The position numbers were made by a program, and so were the translations under genes. The notes below the pieces were generated by a model. The model was not told the origin of the DNA, searched no databases, and saw nothing but the letters and a program-made list of their open reading frames with translations. Below, piece after piece: positions 1-21,113 of a stretch of 64,000 nt of DNA (positions are counted from its first letter, which is position 1; each line of letters starts with the position of its first letter). Source of the stretch: Anaeromyces robustus (taxonomy: Eukaryota > Neocallimastigomycota > Neocallimastigomycetes > Neocallimastigales > Neocallimastigaceae); assembly GCA_002104895.1 (NCBI GenBank), contig MCFG01000063.1:1-64000 (forward strand), in the 5' to 3' direction.

Positions 1-167
1 ACTATTCAATAAATAAATAAATATGGAAATAAAATTTATTCATTTCATATATTGAAAATGTCTCAAAAAAGTCATAAAATTTTGTATATTAAAAATGTCT
101 CAGAAAATAAAGCAAAAATAAAGCAAAAATAAAGCAAAAATAAAGCAAAAATAAATAAATAAATTAA

Positions 168-177
168 TAAATAAATA

Positions 178-210
<33 letters not shown>

Positions 211-372
211 TAATAAATAATAATAAATAATAATAAATAATAATAAATAATAATAAATAATAATAAATAATAATAAATAATAATAAATAAATAAATAATA
301 ATAATAATAATTAATAATAATAAATAATAATAATTATAATAATAATTAATAATAATAATAATAAATAATAAT
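168..372. repeat. AAT/AATAAATAAT microsatellite
   Basis: A long run of TAA-type triplets is interrupted by AAATAAT phase shifts. It is typical of the simple repeats scattered through this genome, and no function is suggested. Confidence 0.8.
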
Positions 373-2050
373 TATTAATAATAATAATAATTTATAGCAA
401 GTAATAATTAATAATTAATGATTAATTTTATATATACTTACATATTTATTCAATATTTAAAATATAATAAGAAATTGTTATTAATATTACAGTAAAAATA
501 TCTTTTATAAATTTGATTTTAATTACTACAAATTATAAAGAATTTAAAAGATACAACAATTCAAATATAAAAAAGCACGCACATAGATAAAACACACAAA
601 TGAAAATAAAAAAAAATCATTTGAAATATTTGAAATAATCAAAAATTCAAATAAAAAAAAGATATTTTAAACCATTATATTTTTATGTTTTATTATGTTC
701 TAATACAAATTGAATAATAAAATAAATTATAATAGTAATTTATAATTAAAATATAATAGTAATTTATTTATTTATTTATTATTACTTTTTTTTTTTAATT
801 TCATTATTATATATTCTTTTTATATGTATATAATCCATAATCTTTTTTACATTTCAATTTAATGTACAATTTTTTTATTTATAATACATACATTTTTGAT
901 TTATATTTTAAACAAAATGTTATTTTGATTATTGAAGTAAGTAATAAAGACTGTAAAGCCTTTGAAAACAAAATAATCCATTAATATTATATAATAAATA
1001 ATAAATAATAAATAATAATAAATAATAATAAATAATAATAATAATTATATAATTAATAAACATAATAATAATAATAATAATACTAAATAATAATAAATAA
1101 TAAATAAATAATAATAAATAATTAAATATAAATAATTAATAATAATTATTAATAATTATTAATATTGATGAATAATTATAAATAATTAATAATAATTTAA
1201 TTATCAATAACAGTAATAACAATTATTATTCATTATTATTCATCAATATTAATTTTATTTAAACTTAAATAATTATTAATGTATTATAATATATTACTAC
1301 AATACATATATAATATATTACAATAAATTGTACTAATTTAATAAATTAAATTATTTATATTATATTTAAATAAAAATTTGGTAACATTTTAATTAAATAA
1401 AAGAAAAGAAAATCTTTTTATTCTACGTTGATAATTAAAAAAAAAAACTTTTTTGAGTATTAACTTTAATTTTAATCTTTACTTAATTTAGGAAAAATTT
1501 AGTAAAAAAAAAAATATAAAAATGATTCATAAAATAATATAATAAAAAAGAATTTTAATTAAAATTAAATAAAAAAAAATATTTATTATAGATAATTAAT
1601 AATAAAAAAATCAAATAGTAACGTTTTTTTTTATATTTTTATTATTTTTATTATTAAAATAAAAAAAAGTACTATTTGAGTTTTTTTTTATAAAAGATTT
1701 AATATATATTGCTTATATATAATTATCAAAGAAGAAAAATATTATTAATAAATAAATAAATAAAAAAAAAGAACAAAAGGAAAAAAATAAATAAAAATAA
1801 AAAGAATAATATAATAATTACTATTAGAATGTAAACTTTAAACAAATGCATATTAAGTCTTTTTTAAAAGCAATTATTATTATTAAAATAAATATATATA
1901 ATAATAATAACTACTAGAATGTACATTTCAAAAAGTTCGTTTCCTTCCATCTGGTACTACTGGATTTTTCTATTGATATTTTTAAAATTTAAAAATTTTT
2001 TTTCATATATAATTAAATTAAAGAAAATATTATTATATTTCTGACGCTGC

Positions 2051-2085
<35 letters not shown>

Positions 2086-2442
2086 GTAATAATAATAATA
2101 ATAAATAATAATAATAATAATAATATCTCAAATAAATTCCTTTTCAAAAATTTTTTAAAAACAATTATCTTCAAGTAATATTCGAAATGTTAAGAAAACA
2201 TTTGAGTATTATTTGAATATAATATTCTAAAAATTCTTTTCAATTACTTTTTGATTCCTATTTTTTGGAATTAAATTCATTAATTAGTTGAAAAAAAATC
2301 TTTCGATATTAGTATTAATATTAAATATAACTTATTATTATTAATGCCATAATTTTTTTTATTCTATATAAATCATGATTGCATTTTTTCTTTCTTTTTT
2401 TTTTTATTATTTTTTTATTATTTATTTATTAATTTGATTTAT

Positions 2443-2545
2443 TATTTTATTTTATTTTATTTTATTTTATTTTATTTTATTTTATTTTTATTTTATTTTT
2501 ATTTTATTTTTATTTTAGTTTATTTTATTTTATTTTAGTTTAGTT
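2443..2545. repeat. (TTTTA)n pentanucleotide microsatellite
   Basis: Tandem TTTTA units grade into TTTTTA and TTTAG variants. Similar arrays lie near 13240-13430. Confidence 0.8.
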
Positions 2546-3609
2546 TAGTTTATTTTAAAATACTTTAAAAATTAAATCATATTTTTTATATTTTTTTCAT
2601 AAAAAAGTAAGAGAAGAAGAAAAATGATGAAAAATATTATTATTTTCTTCATTTAACATAGTACAATTATTATTTTGTTTTTTTTTAAACAATGATCATG
2701 ATCATCATAAAATATTTTTTATAATTTGAAAAGTAAATAAAGTATTTACATTTTTTTTATATTGAATTTATCATAAATACAAATATAAAGTCCATATACA
2801 TGAATATCATTTTCAACTATTGTTTTTTAATTAACTTTTAAACCTTTAAATTGATTTAGATATCTTAATTTAAAAAGAAAAACCTTATTTTCTTTATTGA
2901 AACAAAAATTTTTAAATTTTTTATTTGCTAATTAAAATAAATGAAGAGATAAAAAAAATAAAATAAAAAATAAATAAATGATATTTTAATGTATATTTTA
3001 ACTAATTAAAATATCTAGAATTATAGTATAAGAATAATTATTTGGATATAATCATTTGGATTACTAATATAAAACTACAATGGCATAAATATTTTCATTT
3101 TACTTTAATTTGTCATAGTTATAAAATTCTAGGGAAAAAGTACTAGTATTACTACTCTCGTAATAGTATTTGTCTTAATTCTCAATAAATATATAAATTA
3201 ATTATATATTAAAATATATTTTAGTCTTTTATTTTCTTTTTTTTATGTTTTTCTTTATTTATATATTTATTGTATTTTATCAATTATTAATAATACAATT
3301 TCTAATTATTTAGAATCATATATATAAAATAATTTTTTTTATACCATGTATGATTAACAGTATTTAAGAATATTATTGTTTCTTTCTAATAATTACTATA
3401 ATATGGAATTACTTTTTCGAAGAAATTTTCATATACTACTTTTTTTATTGATATCAATTGGGAAATAATTTTTTAATTATTTTAAAAATTCTTCTTATAT
3501 AAATAAATATATAAATAAATATATATATATATAAATATATATAAAAAAACATATAAATGTATATACTATTAAAAAATATTTTATAATTAAATGATATATT
3601 TTTAAATTC

Positions 3610-4088
3610 CTATCTTAAAAATAAAATATAAGAAATAATAAAATAGCATGATAATAATAAAATAACATAAAATAATAATTTAAATAACAAATCTATTTTA
3701 TCATTTTTATAAATAAGATGATAGATACCATAAATAATATTATCAGATATAACTAATGATTTAATACATTTTTTATATTCTATTTCAATATCATCAAGAT
3801 AATATTTTTTTACAATAGGTATAACAATAAAGTGGGGAAACTTTATAAAATATATAGTAATTTTAATTATATATAAATATAAAGATATATATTTGAACAA
3901 AAATAATTATTATTAAATAATAAAATATATACCATCTAATGTATAATAAAGTAATGGATTTACATATCTACGAAATGTAATTACACATTTTACTAATATC
4001 GGTTTGTCACTATCTTTAAGATCTAAATTATGTAATAAAAGAAAAATTACACCTCTAGAACGTAAATCAAGAGTCCTTTTTAATAACC
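3610..4088 (-). pseudogene. Exon-like fragment, unknown gene (possible remnant)
   Basis: On the minus strand a piece starts after a TATAG acceptor at 4090-4089 and reads open to 3933, just before a GTATAT donor. Its composition is protein-like (it includes DLRSRG and CVITFRRYVNPLLYYTLD) and unlike the surrounding DNA. A second open piece (3840-3610) follows a possible acceptor and reads FPHFIVIPIVKKYYLDDIEIEY, then a hydrophobic tail resembling a membrane segment. The splice phases of the two pieces do not agree, and no upstream start exon was found. I do not recognise the family. It may be a decayed gene or a real gene with an exon I missed. Confidence 0.3.
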
Positions 4089-4099
4089 CTATAATTTAA

Positions 4100-4341
4100 A
4101 TTGGTTTAAAATTATAATTAATATTGTTTATATATATATTAAAAAAAATATGTATATATTTTAGGTATTAATGGTATCTTTAAAAATTTACTTAAATTAT
4201 CATTTTTCTAGTTTTATTTTTCTCATAGTAATATTTTATATTAAAATAAACAAAAATAAATAAATAAAAATAAAATAATAAATCAATATATATATTTATA
4301 TAAATTTTAAAAATTTTTTTTTTTATTTGAAAAAAGTATAA

Positions 4342-4385
<44 letters not shown>

Positions 4386-6554
4386 GTATATATATTCATA
4401 TTTTATTATTATTTTTTATATTATATAGATTTTTAATATTATTTACAAATATAATAATAATAATAATAATAAGTAATAATAATAATTTTAATGCTTTTTT
4501 TTTTAGGTAAATAAAACGTAATGAAATTTAAACTTATTATTTATATATTTTTTTTTTATTTTGAACATTTATGCATAATAAAAAATTTTAAATTGTAAAG
4601 TTTTAACTATGAAATATTATTATTTATTTATATATTTATTTATGTATTTATGTATTTAATAAAATGGATACAATTATGGTAAATGAATACAATAATAATA
4701 ATTACAAAGTAGAAAAAAATTTCCTTAACATTTTGTATAACGTTATAAATTTAGTATATAATAATTTTTAAAAAAAAAAAAAACAGTAATTATATATATG
4801 AGAATTTTAATAATGTAAAAAAATATTGATAATAATAAATATTTGGAAATAATAATCCATTTTTCATTGATTATCATACCATATATTTTAATTATTTATA
4901 GAAAATAATAAAAATATATGGTAAGTTTTTTTAATAGTAAATTTTTCATTTATTTTTATTTTTTTTTTTTTTTTTACTATAGTACTTTTCTATTAATGTT
5001 ATAGTATAATTTTTTTTTATTAATTAAAAATTAAAATTAAATTATAATAATTATATGTTCTTATTCTATTTTGGATATGTATTTACGTATTTGGGATTTT
5101 ACTTAATAATTAATAAGAATTATATATATTTAAATTATCTATTACTAAAAATTATTTGATGATATTTATAATTAATAACAAATTTATCAAGGAAAACTTT
5201 TTTAATATAATAAAGAATAAATAAAGGGGAAATAAAATACAAAATATTACTAATAAATTATATTAGTTTAATTTTCATAATGATAATGTTGGAATTGAAG
5301 GTAATATAAATAGGTGAATATTACTTGTTTATTCTCTGATCGAAAATAGAAGATAGGTAATTAAAATTTCTACAATGTCATTGATATTTCAAAAATTATG
5401 AAAAATTATTAAAGTAATAAAAGCCTAAAAAAATCTTTTTTTTTTTTTTTTTTTTTTTTTTTGTTTTTTTTTGAAAAATTTATAACAAGAAAATAATATT
5501 TAACATCCATAAGAAAATAATTCGTTTAGCAATAAATGAATTTTTGTTCAGTATTAATATTGAAGTTGAAATAACGGGAATAACACTAGTATATACTAAA
5601 ATCAAAGATTTATCTTTATGAATATATAAATAAAATACTAATATATAATAAGAGAAATAAATATATACTTAAAATGCTGTGATATTATTTAGAGAAATAA
5701 ATAATAATTAAAATGTTATAAGGAAAATAATTTATATATTTTCAATTATATATGTATGTTAAAGCTCAAAATTTTTTTTATTGGTTATAATGTAATTAAT
5801 CATTATTATTACATTGTTATCTTTTATTTTTTTTTCATTTTATTTTTTACATATTATATTATTATAATTATTACAATTTTACTATTTTTCCTAATAAATT
5901 TTTTTTTCCATTAGTAAATTTTTATCTTCATTAATTTCTTTTTTATCTTCATTATACATATTCATATAAATTAATACTTATTTTCATTTTTAAAAAATAA
6001 ATATTATTTTATAAAGGATAATATAAAAAAATTTTTTTAATAAAAATATTTATATTTATACTAATTATATAAATTTTGTTATATATACATAAATACTATG
6101 ATTAATACATTATTTATATAAAATAGAATTATATTATACTATATTATGTATATAAAAAAGATTTTGTAAATATATTATGTGAATCATATTTAATATTATT
6201 ATCAAAATAATATTTCATAATAAATTATTATATTTCGTATTTAACTTTAATTTTTTTTGTTTTGCTCTTTTTTTTTTTTTTTTTTCTGTTTTTGCTTTTT
6301 TCTTTATTGATTTTTTTGTTTTGTTTTGTTTTTTTTATTTAATCTTTCATTTTGTTCTGATATTTATTTTTATTAGAACATAAAATTGGAATTAATTTCA
6401 CATGATAATGAAGAATTTGAATATAATTTAAATCCACTACTTATATATTATATTCATTTAGTGATAAAAATTCCATTTTTTTAAGTAATAGAACATTAAT
6501 TATTTCTTTCTTTTTCTTTAGTAAGTAGTGGTAGATAAATAGTATTTAACCTTC
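4100..6554. other. Non-coding A/T-rich stretch
   Basis: Only homopolymers, AT microsatellites and short unsupported frames are present. The segment at 5275-5400 is slightly less A/T-rich, but no gene or tRNA can be supported there. Confidence 0.6.
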
Positions 6555-8549
6555 TTAATAATAGTTAGGAATAGCTTTGACAGGTTTAGTAACAGTATTA
6601 ACGATAGTAATAGTAGTAGGAATACTTCTAGTACTAGTAGTAGTAGTAGTGGTAGTAGTTGTAGTGGTGGTTGTGGTAGTATTGGTAGTATCCATTGAAC
6701 TAACAGGAAGAGTCTTAGTAGATTTTGGAGAAGAATAACTATAATCATAAGGTTTTGGAATATATTCTTTTGAAGCATTTATAATATCATTTGGTTCAAA
6801 ATCATAATTTTTACAAGCCACTTCAAATTTAGTATTAATCCAATATTTAATACTAGTTTCAATATCATTTTCAAATTCAGCAACAGAAGAAGTTATTTTT
6901 ATACCTTTTCGATTAATTCTACCTGGAAGTATACCATTTTTATCTGGTGTACTATCTTCTTCTACATATGGAATAAGGAAATTATGAAGTTTTTCAATAT
7001 GAGAATTTAAAAGATCAGGATTGAAAGCAGAAACTAAAACATGACGTACAATTTCTTTAAATCTATCCTTATTTTGATAAACAATAGTTTTAATAATTGG
7101 AATATTCAATTCCCAATCTGCAAAACTATATTGAATTGGATCATTACCTCTATTATTATTATTATTTCCACCTCCAAAGCCCATATTTCCTCCCCACATA
7201 CCACCTCTACCATTATTACCAGTATTATTATTACTATTACTACCATCTTGATTAGGTCCTTTACTAGCCCAATAATTAGTTTTTAAACCATGACCAAATG
7301 TATTATCATAATCATAATAAATAATAACCCATTTACCATCAGTTTCTCTTTTATAAAAATTGAAATTATGACCATAAATAGTAAAATGATCAAAGGAACC
7401 AATTAACCATTCAAAAGCTAAATATTTTAAGAATATATCAACATCCATAAATCTTTCCACTTCTTCACTAGTTTTACATTTACTAACATTTTCAACAAAT
7501 TTTTTAAAAGCATCCATACTTGGATAATCATCATTAGCATTAACACATTTACTATAAGAACCAGATTTGAAATTAAAACCACCATTTTTACATTGATATA
7601 AAGTTTTAATTTCAGTTTCAGAAGGATTGAAAGTTTGTCTAATCCAAGAAGTTTTAACAGCATCCATTAAAGTATATAAACCCCAAAATTCCCCATTCAT
7701 ATAAAGTCTAGCATAAGAAGCTTGAATAGATGGTAAACCAATTCTATTAGCAATATCACAACAAAGTTTGGAACGAAGATGACTTTTATCTTTTGGATCT
7801 GGTCTTAATCTAATATTTTTACGTCCTAAAAATTTCTTATCTAATTTAATATTGAAAGCAGCTTTATCATTAGCACGAGCATACATACCACCTGTTTTGA
7901 ATTTTGCATTTTCAAAAGTTTTTTCTTGACTATTTAAAAAAAAATTTTTTTATATTAATAATAAATAAATAAATAAAATGAAAATAACAAAAAATTAATA
8001 AAATATTTTATTAAATATTTTTTGTTTAAATGTAAGAAAGAAATAATATATAATTTTTTATTACTATATTATAATAATAATAATAATAATATATACCCAT
8101 TCCATTTAGCAACAATAACAGCACCTTCATATTCGAAATCCTTAGCATTTCTAGCACCACCACTTTTAATAGTAGCTTCAGTAATTTGTGTTATTTTAAT
8201 TAAATTATTAACTTCTGCTTCTGGAAGAGTAACATATAAATCAACCACTTTTAATTCAATTTCATCAAATGTTCTATTTAAACCACTTAAGTACTCACTG
8301 AATACAGTGGTTACTTTTAATGTATAATTTTTAATTTTATTTATTTATTTTTTTTTTTAAAAAAAATTTTATTGTATTACAAAAAAGTTAAAAAATAATA
8401 TATAAATTATTTAATTGTAAAATAAATGATAGTAAAATATGATTAATTTAGTTATTAAATATTTTAAATTTATATATATGATTATGTATAAGTATTATTT
8501 TTATTTATATATACTTACTTAATAAAAAAAATAATAATAAAGACTTCAT
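6555..8549 (-). CDS. Secreted CotH kinase-family protein, no dockerin
   Basis: Model: exons 8549-8519, 8313-8097 and 7929-6555, giving 540 residues. The 31-nt first exon starts MKSLLLFFLL and ends at a GTAAGT donor. Joined to exon 2 it gives a signal peptide ending near FLLITTVFS, which is why this start was chosen. Both introns (205 and 167 nt) have GT-AG ends and keep frame. The CotH fold is clear: a GGMYARANDKAAFNIKL stretch, LGRKNIRLR, RLYMNGEFWGLYTLMDAV, the LAFEWLIGSFDHFTIYGHN block, and the metal-binding-like YYDYDNTFG motif. CotH proteins include spore-coat and other atypical protein kinases. In gut fungi CotH modules are common in secreted and cellulosomal proteins, but their substrate is not settled. 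An Asn/Gly-rich loop follows the YDYDNTFG motif, and the C-terminus is a poly-Thr/Ser tail. No dockerin is seen, so it is probably free or wall-bound. The second CotH gene of this window (60949-63725) is a diverged paralogue. Confidence 0.85.
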
Positions 8550-9924
8550 TTTTATTTTTTTATTACACAAATACAAGTTTTCACTTTGATTCTTTTTATA
8601 AAAAATCTTTTTTTTTTTTTCTTTTTTTTTTTTTTTGATTTTTTTTTGATTTTTTATTAAATATTTACAATTATTTTTTAATTTTTTTTTCTTAATAAAA
8701 AAGTAATGATAATCAATATATTACTTTTTTTTAAAAAAAAAATTGAAGATAAAAATTTACTTTCAATTTATTATTTCTTTTTATTTTTATATTTATTTAT
8801 AAATATAAAATTAAAAAAAAAAAAGAAAAATTCAAAAAAACTTTTATCTCTTTTTATATTTTACAAACAAAATTATAAATTTCAAAATTTTCAAAAATTA
8901 TACATTCATCCATGATTTAAAGTTTAATAAAAAAAAAATTTTTTTTTAATATCAAAATTAATTTAAAAATAATTACAATATTAACTTTTCATCACATATC
9001 ATTTATTAAATATAAAAATATTTTTTATAATCTTTATTATAATATTATATACTTTAACTTTAATAATGTTAAAAGAAATAACAATAGGATAATAAAATTA
9101 CAAAAAATATTTATGGGTAATAAATGATACATACAAATGGTAAACAATACAAATAATAAAATAATAATTAAAAAAATTATTATAAATAATTATACATTTA
9201 TTAGGTTAATGTCATTATAATTACAAATAAAATAAGAAAACAAATAAATATTTAAATAATAAATTAAATATAAATATTTAAATAAATAAATATTATCATA
9301 TTATCATAAAGAATTCTTATTTGTTTTATTATGTTTTATTCTGTTTTATTTTTTATTTTTTTTTATTCTTTTATTTGTTATTTTTTTTTATTTAATTTTT
9401 TAATTTTTTAATTTTTTAATTTTTTATTTTATTAAAATTTTAACCAAAACTTTAAATTTTAATAAATTTCTATTGAATACTTTTTTTTTTTCGTTATTTT
9501 AAAAATATTTTTTAATTTATAAAAATATTTTATGGATACAAAAATAATATTTAAATTTTAAAATATAAAAAAAAATGAAATTATTTAAAATTTAATTAAA
9601 TTCAATATAATATAATATAATGAAATATATTCATAAACATATTTATTATATAATTGATTGATTATATAGAAAAATTTTAAAAATTAAAAGTATAAAAAAA
9701 AAAATAAAAAAAATTTTTTTTTTGATCTAATATTTATTTATCTATTTATTATTTATTCATTTATTTAATTATTTAATTATTTAATAAAAATTCATTAAAA
9801 TTATTATTTATTATTTGGTCATTTTTATTATTATGAATAAAGTTAATGATAATTAATAAAAAAAAAATAATAACAATATTAATATTTTTTTTTATCAAGT
9901 TTTTTTCAAATTTTATACTTTTAA

Positions 9925-10025
9925 TGTTAAAAACTAAGATTTTTGTATTAGTAATATATATAAATAAATATAAATGAATATATTTTAATATATTGTTAGT
10001 ATATAATAAATCTTAGTTTTAAATA
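9925..10025. repeat. Short inverted repeat (MITE-like)
   Basis: AAAACTAAGATTT near 9930 is mirrored by AAATCTTAGTTTT near 10010. Imperfect pairing continues inward over about 35 bp per arm. The whole unit is about 100 bp and could be a tiny non-autonomous transposon relic or chance in A/T-rich DNA. Confidence 0.4.
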
Positions 10026-12973
10026 ATTAAAAATATTAAATCTTGAAAACTATTTAAAATATGAAAAAAAAAAAAAAAAAAGGAAACACTTTTCTTTAAT
10101 AGATAAAAATGTTTAAGTTTTAAATATATAATAAAATAGATAAAAATGTTTAAAATATAAATATATAATAATAATAATAATAATTAATAATAATAATATT
10201 AATTAATAATAGCATTAATACATAATGCATTCACTTAATAATAATATAATAATTTTATGATTTTGTTCTTATTTTATAATTACTTTTTCTTTTATTAATA
10301 TTATAATAATTATAATTTTATTTTATTCTTTTTATATATAATATAATATAATATATATATAATATACTTAATATAATAAAAGAATATATTAATGCATATT
10401 ATTTATTATTATATATAAATTTATATCATTTTTGTTATACATTAAAATATTTGTATTAATATCTTATTATATGATATATGATTTTAATAAAAAAAATAAT
10501 TATATAAATAATAATATAAAACTATGAAAAATACTTTTTAATATATTTTATTTTAACATAAAAAATCATAAATAGAAAATAATTAAAAAAATGTTATTTA
10601 TATATGTAGATGAATAGAAAAAAAAATATATATATATAATAATATAATATAATATTTATTATAACTATTAATAAATAAAAAATGATTATAAAATAATTAT
10701 TGAATAATATATGAATATAATTAAAAAATTATTACAGAAATAAAAATACAAAGAATTATTTATCATTTAAAAATCAAATAAATTAATAGAAAATAATAGA
10801 AAAAAAAAGTATTTAACAAAAATTTTTTAATTACTTTATTTTAAATTAACTCTTGAAATTCTTTTTATTCTTTTTTTTTTTTTTTTTATTCTGTATTCTA
10901 ATTTAATTATATATCATTACATAATACAAAACAATAATAATAAATTTTTTTATTACTTTTAATTTCTTTTTATTTTATTTTATTTTATTTATTAATATTA
11001 TTAAATTTCTGATAATATATAACACTATTAATCTATTATTCATTATTATTAGTACTTTTTTAAGAATAAAAAAAATACTAAATATATAATAAAATCATAA
11101 AAATAAATACATCAAAAATATTAATATTTTTATGACTTTTATGATATTGTTATCACAAAATGATATTACATAACACATTATAATAATATTATAACAATAA
11201 TTAATATGCATGGGATAAAGATAAATAACTAATTTATTATCTTTTAAAAAGTTTATTATTTATTAAAGTTCAATTCCAAGACAATATTATATGATAATAA
11301 TAGTAAAAAAAAATAAAAAAAAAAATGAATGCAAAGCTATAATAAAAAATTTTATTACTCTTTTTAACTATATTAACATGTGTTGACATGACAAATTCAT
11401 TTAGTCACAATCAACTTTATTATTTATTAAAGTTTTTTTTTATGATAATATTATGAAAAAAATTATTAAAAAATCATATCAAAAAAAAAAAAAATAATAA
11501 TAATAAGAATTAAATGATAATTATTTCTTTTTATACTTTTTTATACTTTTTTATACTTTTTTATACTTTTTTATTGTAAAAAAAAATAGGAATATGTAAT
11601 AAAACTATAAAAGGAAATATTAAATTTTATTAATTTAAATATAAATACATTTAAAGTACATTTAAAAATAAAATGTAAAAATAATAATAATTATAAAATA
11701 TATTTATTATATAAATATTTTTAAAATAGTTTAAGCTTCTTTGCTTTATTTTAGCATTTTATTTAAAAATAAAATTCATTAATAATAAAGAAATACTAAA
11801 TAAAAAAAAACATACATATATATATATATATATAAAATAAAATGTTAAATTTTTAATAAAAAAAGAGTTTTTTTTATCTTCTTTTTAGATAAATTTCTAT
11901 ATATATTTAATATTGAACACTTTATTGTTTTCAAATTTTTTTTATCATTTTTAACTTTAAGTGTTTTCAATTTAATAATAAAACCAATAATTTCTATAAT
12001 ATTATAATAAGATAAAATATATTCAAAAAAAATAAATGTCAAATAAAATGGAGAATAAATCTAATAACTTAAAATTTATTAATTATCAAATTTTTAATTT
12101 TTATAATAAAAGAATTTTAAATATAAAAAACTTCATTAGGTTCTCAAGGGTTTGTGAAAAAATATTAACAATAATAAATATATACAATTTATATATATGA
12201 ATATAAAAATAATAAAAAAAGTTAATAAAAATATTAAAATAGAAATCATGATTAAATTTTTGTACTCATAATACTTTTTTTTTTTTTTTTTTATTCTTTA
12301 TATTTATAATAATTTATATGTAACATTATTATTGGAATATAAACAAAAAAACTACCTATTATAGTATATTATTTATATACTATTATATCATAAAATATTT
12401 TATATTTATATATATATATATATATTTATTTATATATATCTCTTTATCCAATATATTACTATATAGTATCTATGACAATTTTATGTTCTATTTTGTTATC
12501 TTCTATACTAGTATGTCTTATATATAAAAAAATAATATCTTAATTAAGAATAATAGTTTAATTATGTCAATGAAAACGATTGCTTTAATATAGAATAATT
12601 TTTCATTTCTTATTTAACAATAATGATTAATTTTTTCATATAAATTAATATTGACAAAAGAATTTATTCAATATATATATATTTCTTAAAGAAAAAAGAA
12701 AAGTTTTTTTAAAGACTTTTTTATATAAAATTAGTTATGTATTATTTTGTAATAAAAATTATAAATATAAAAATAAAAATTATTATATAATAAATATGAT
12801 AATATAATGTATATAAAAATTTATTAAAAATGTTTCTTAATAAAAATTTATGTGACACTTCTAATGTTTTTTTTTTATTAATAAGCTACATGTTAATAAG
12901 ACTTTAGTATTAATATTTTTAATTTATATAACCAAGGGTTATGTTATTTTCAAGAGACTCTTTTTGAACTTTA

Positions 12974-12974
<1 letters not shown>

Positions 12975-13020
<46 letters not shown>

Positions 13021-13021
13021 G
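12975..13021. repeat. (AAT)n microsatellite
   Basis: An uninterrupted run of AAT triplets in non-coding DNA. Confidence 0.85.
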
Positions 13022-13239
13022 TAATACAGGTTATTATAATTATATCTTATTACACAACCAATTTGCTATATTAGATATTTATGTAATTTATTATTTTATT
13101 ATATAATATATATATATTGTTTTTTTAAAAAAATTTTATTTTAATTTATTTATATTCTTTTATTTTATTTTATTTTTATAGAATAGTATATATTTATTAC
13201 ATATTTTACTTCATTATTTATTTATTTCTTTATTTTTAT

Positions 13240-13430
13240 TTTATTTTATGTTTGTTTTATGTTTATTTTGTTATATTTTATTTTTAATTTATTTTTATTT
13301 TATTTTATTTTATTTTATTTTATTTTTGTTTTATTTAATTTTTCATTTCATTTCATTTTATTTTATTTTATTTTTATTTTATTTATTATTTTATTTTATT
13401 TATTATTTTATTTTACTTTATTTTATATTT
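13240..13430. repeat. (ATTTT)n microsatellite array
   Basis: Tandem TTTTA/ATTTT units with T-run length variants. The open frames across it translate only to Phe/Tyr/Leu/Ile and are not genes. Confidence 0.8.
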
Positions 13431-13814
13431 TTTTCTCTTCTTACACAAAAAATACAAAAAAATATGTTTACATTTATATATATAACATATATATATTATT
13501 TATATTTTATTTAACTATTTTTTTATTAAATACTTTGTTAATAATTCATAACTATATATATATATATATATATTCTTTCTTCAATAATATATATATATAT
13601 TTATTTATAATATAAAATATTATTTGATCATTATAATAAATTTTTATAATAGTTTTTTTTTTTTTAAATGCTAAAGAAAAAAAAAAATCAATTATAAAAT
13701 TATTAATAAGAATAATAATAATAAAAAAAAAGAATATAATATTAATCTTTTATAAATATATATATATTATTTCTAAAAGATAAATATTTTTATTCTTTTA
13801 ATGTTTTATTATAC

Positions 13815-20810
<6,996 letters not shown>

Positions 20811-20910
20811 TTAATCTCCTACATTATGTATAAAAATATTCTTTTATATATATATATAGATATTACTAGAGTATTATAATTTATATAATTGCAATAATTA
20901 TTACAATATT

Positions 20911-21065
20911 GAAATATTTATTATATATTATATATCATTAGTTTTTTTTATATTTAAAATTCATAAATAATGTATAGAATTTTTATATTGTATATATATA
21001 TACAGAAATATTTATTATATATTTTATATTATTAGTTTTTTTTATATTTAAAATTCATAAATAAT
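20911..21065. repeat. Pair of ~60-bp direct repeats
   Basis: 20911-20970 and 21005-21065 share GAAATATTTATTATATATT at the start and ATTTAAAATTCATAAATAAT at the end, with few differences. They lie inside the TIR-bounded element. Confidence 0.7.
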
Positions 21066-21113
21066 ATTACCTTTAAATATTATATATATATCTACAATAT
21101 TTAAAGGTAATAT
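21064..21113. repeat. 18-bp perfect stem-loop
   Basis: ATATTACCTTTAAATATT (21064-21081) is mirrored exactly at 21096-21113 across a 14-base loop, directly after the second 60-bp repeat. Confidence 0.75.

Larger units (their letters stand above)
1..3609. other. Non-coding A/T-rich stretch
   Basis: No reading frame with protein-like composition was found. The stretch consists of A/T homopolymers and AAT or ATTTT microsatellites. A short G+C-richer patch near 1937-1970 stands out but cannot be tied to a gene. Confidence 0.6.
8550..13814. other. Non-coding A/T-rich stretch
   Basis: This is the intergenic region between the CotH gene and the GH9 gene. I see only homopolymers, simple repeats, one stem-loop-like inverted repeat (9925-10025) and short low-complexity frames that translate to Lys/Asn/Ile or Phe/Tyr/Leu. 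The first few hundred bases presumably carry the CotH promoter. Confidence 0.6.

Noticed and set aside
8706-8915. 69-residue plus-strand frame near the CotH gene
   Set aside because: Low-complexity Lys/Phe/Leu composition; it lies just upstream of the CotH start, in the likely promoter region.
11845-12042. 65-residue minus-strand frame
   Set aside because: Lys/Ile/Leu-rich composition expected from A/T-rich DNA; nothing supports a gene.
13248-13615. Open frames of 88 and 118 residues on the plus strand
   Set aside because: They are translations of the ATTTT microsatellite and TATA runs (Phe/Tyr/Leu/Ile only), with no signal or motif.
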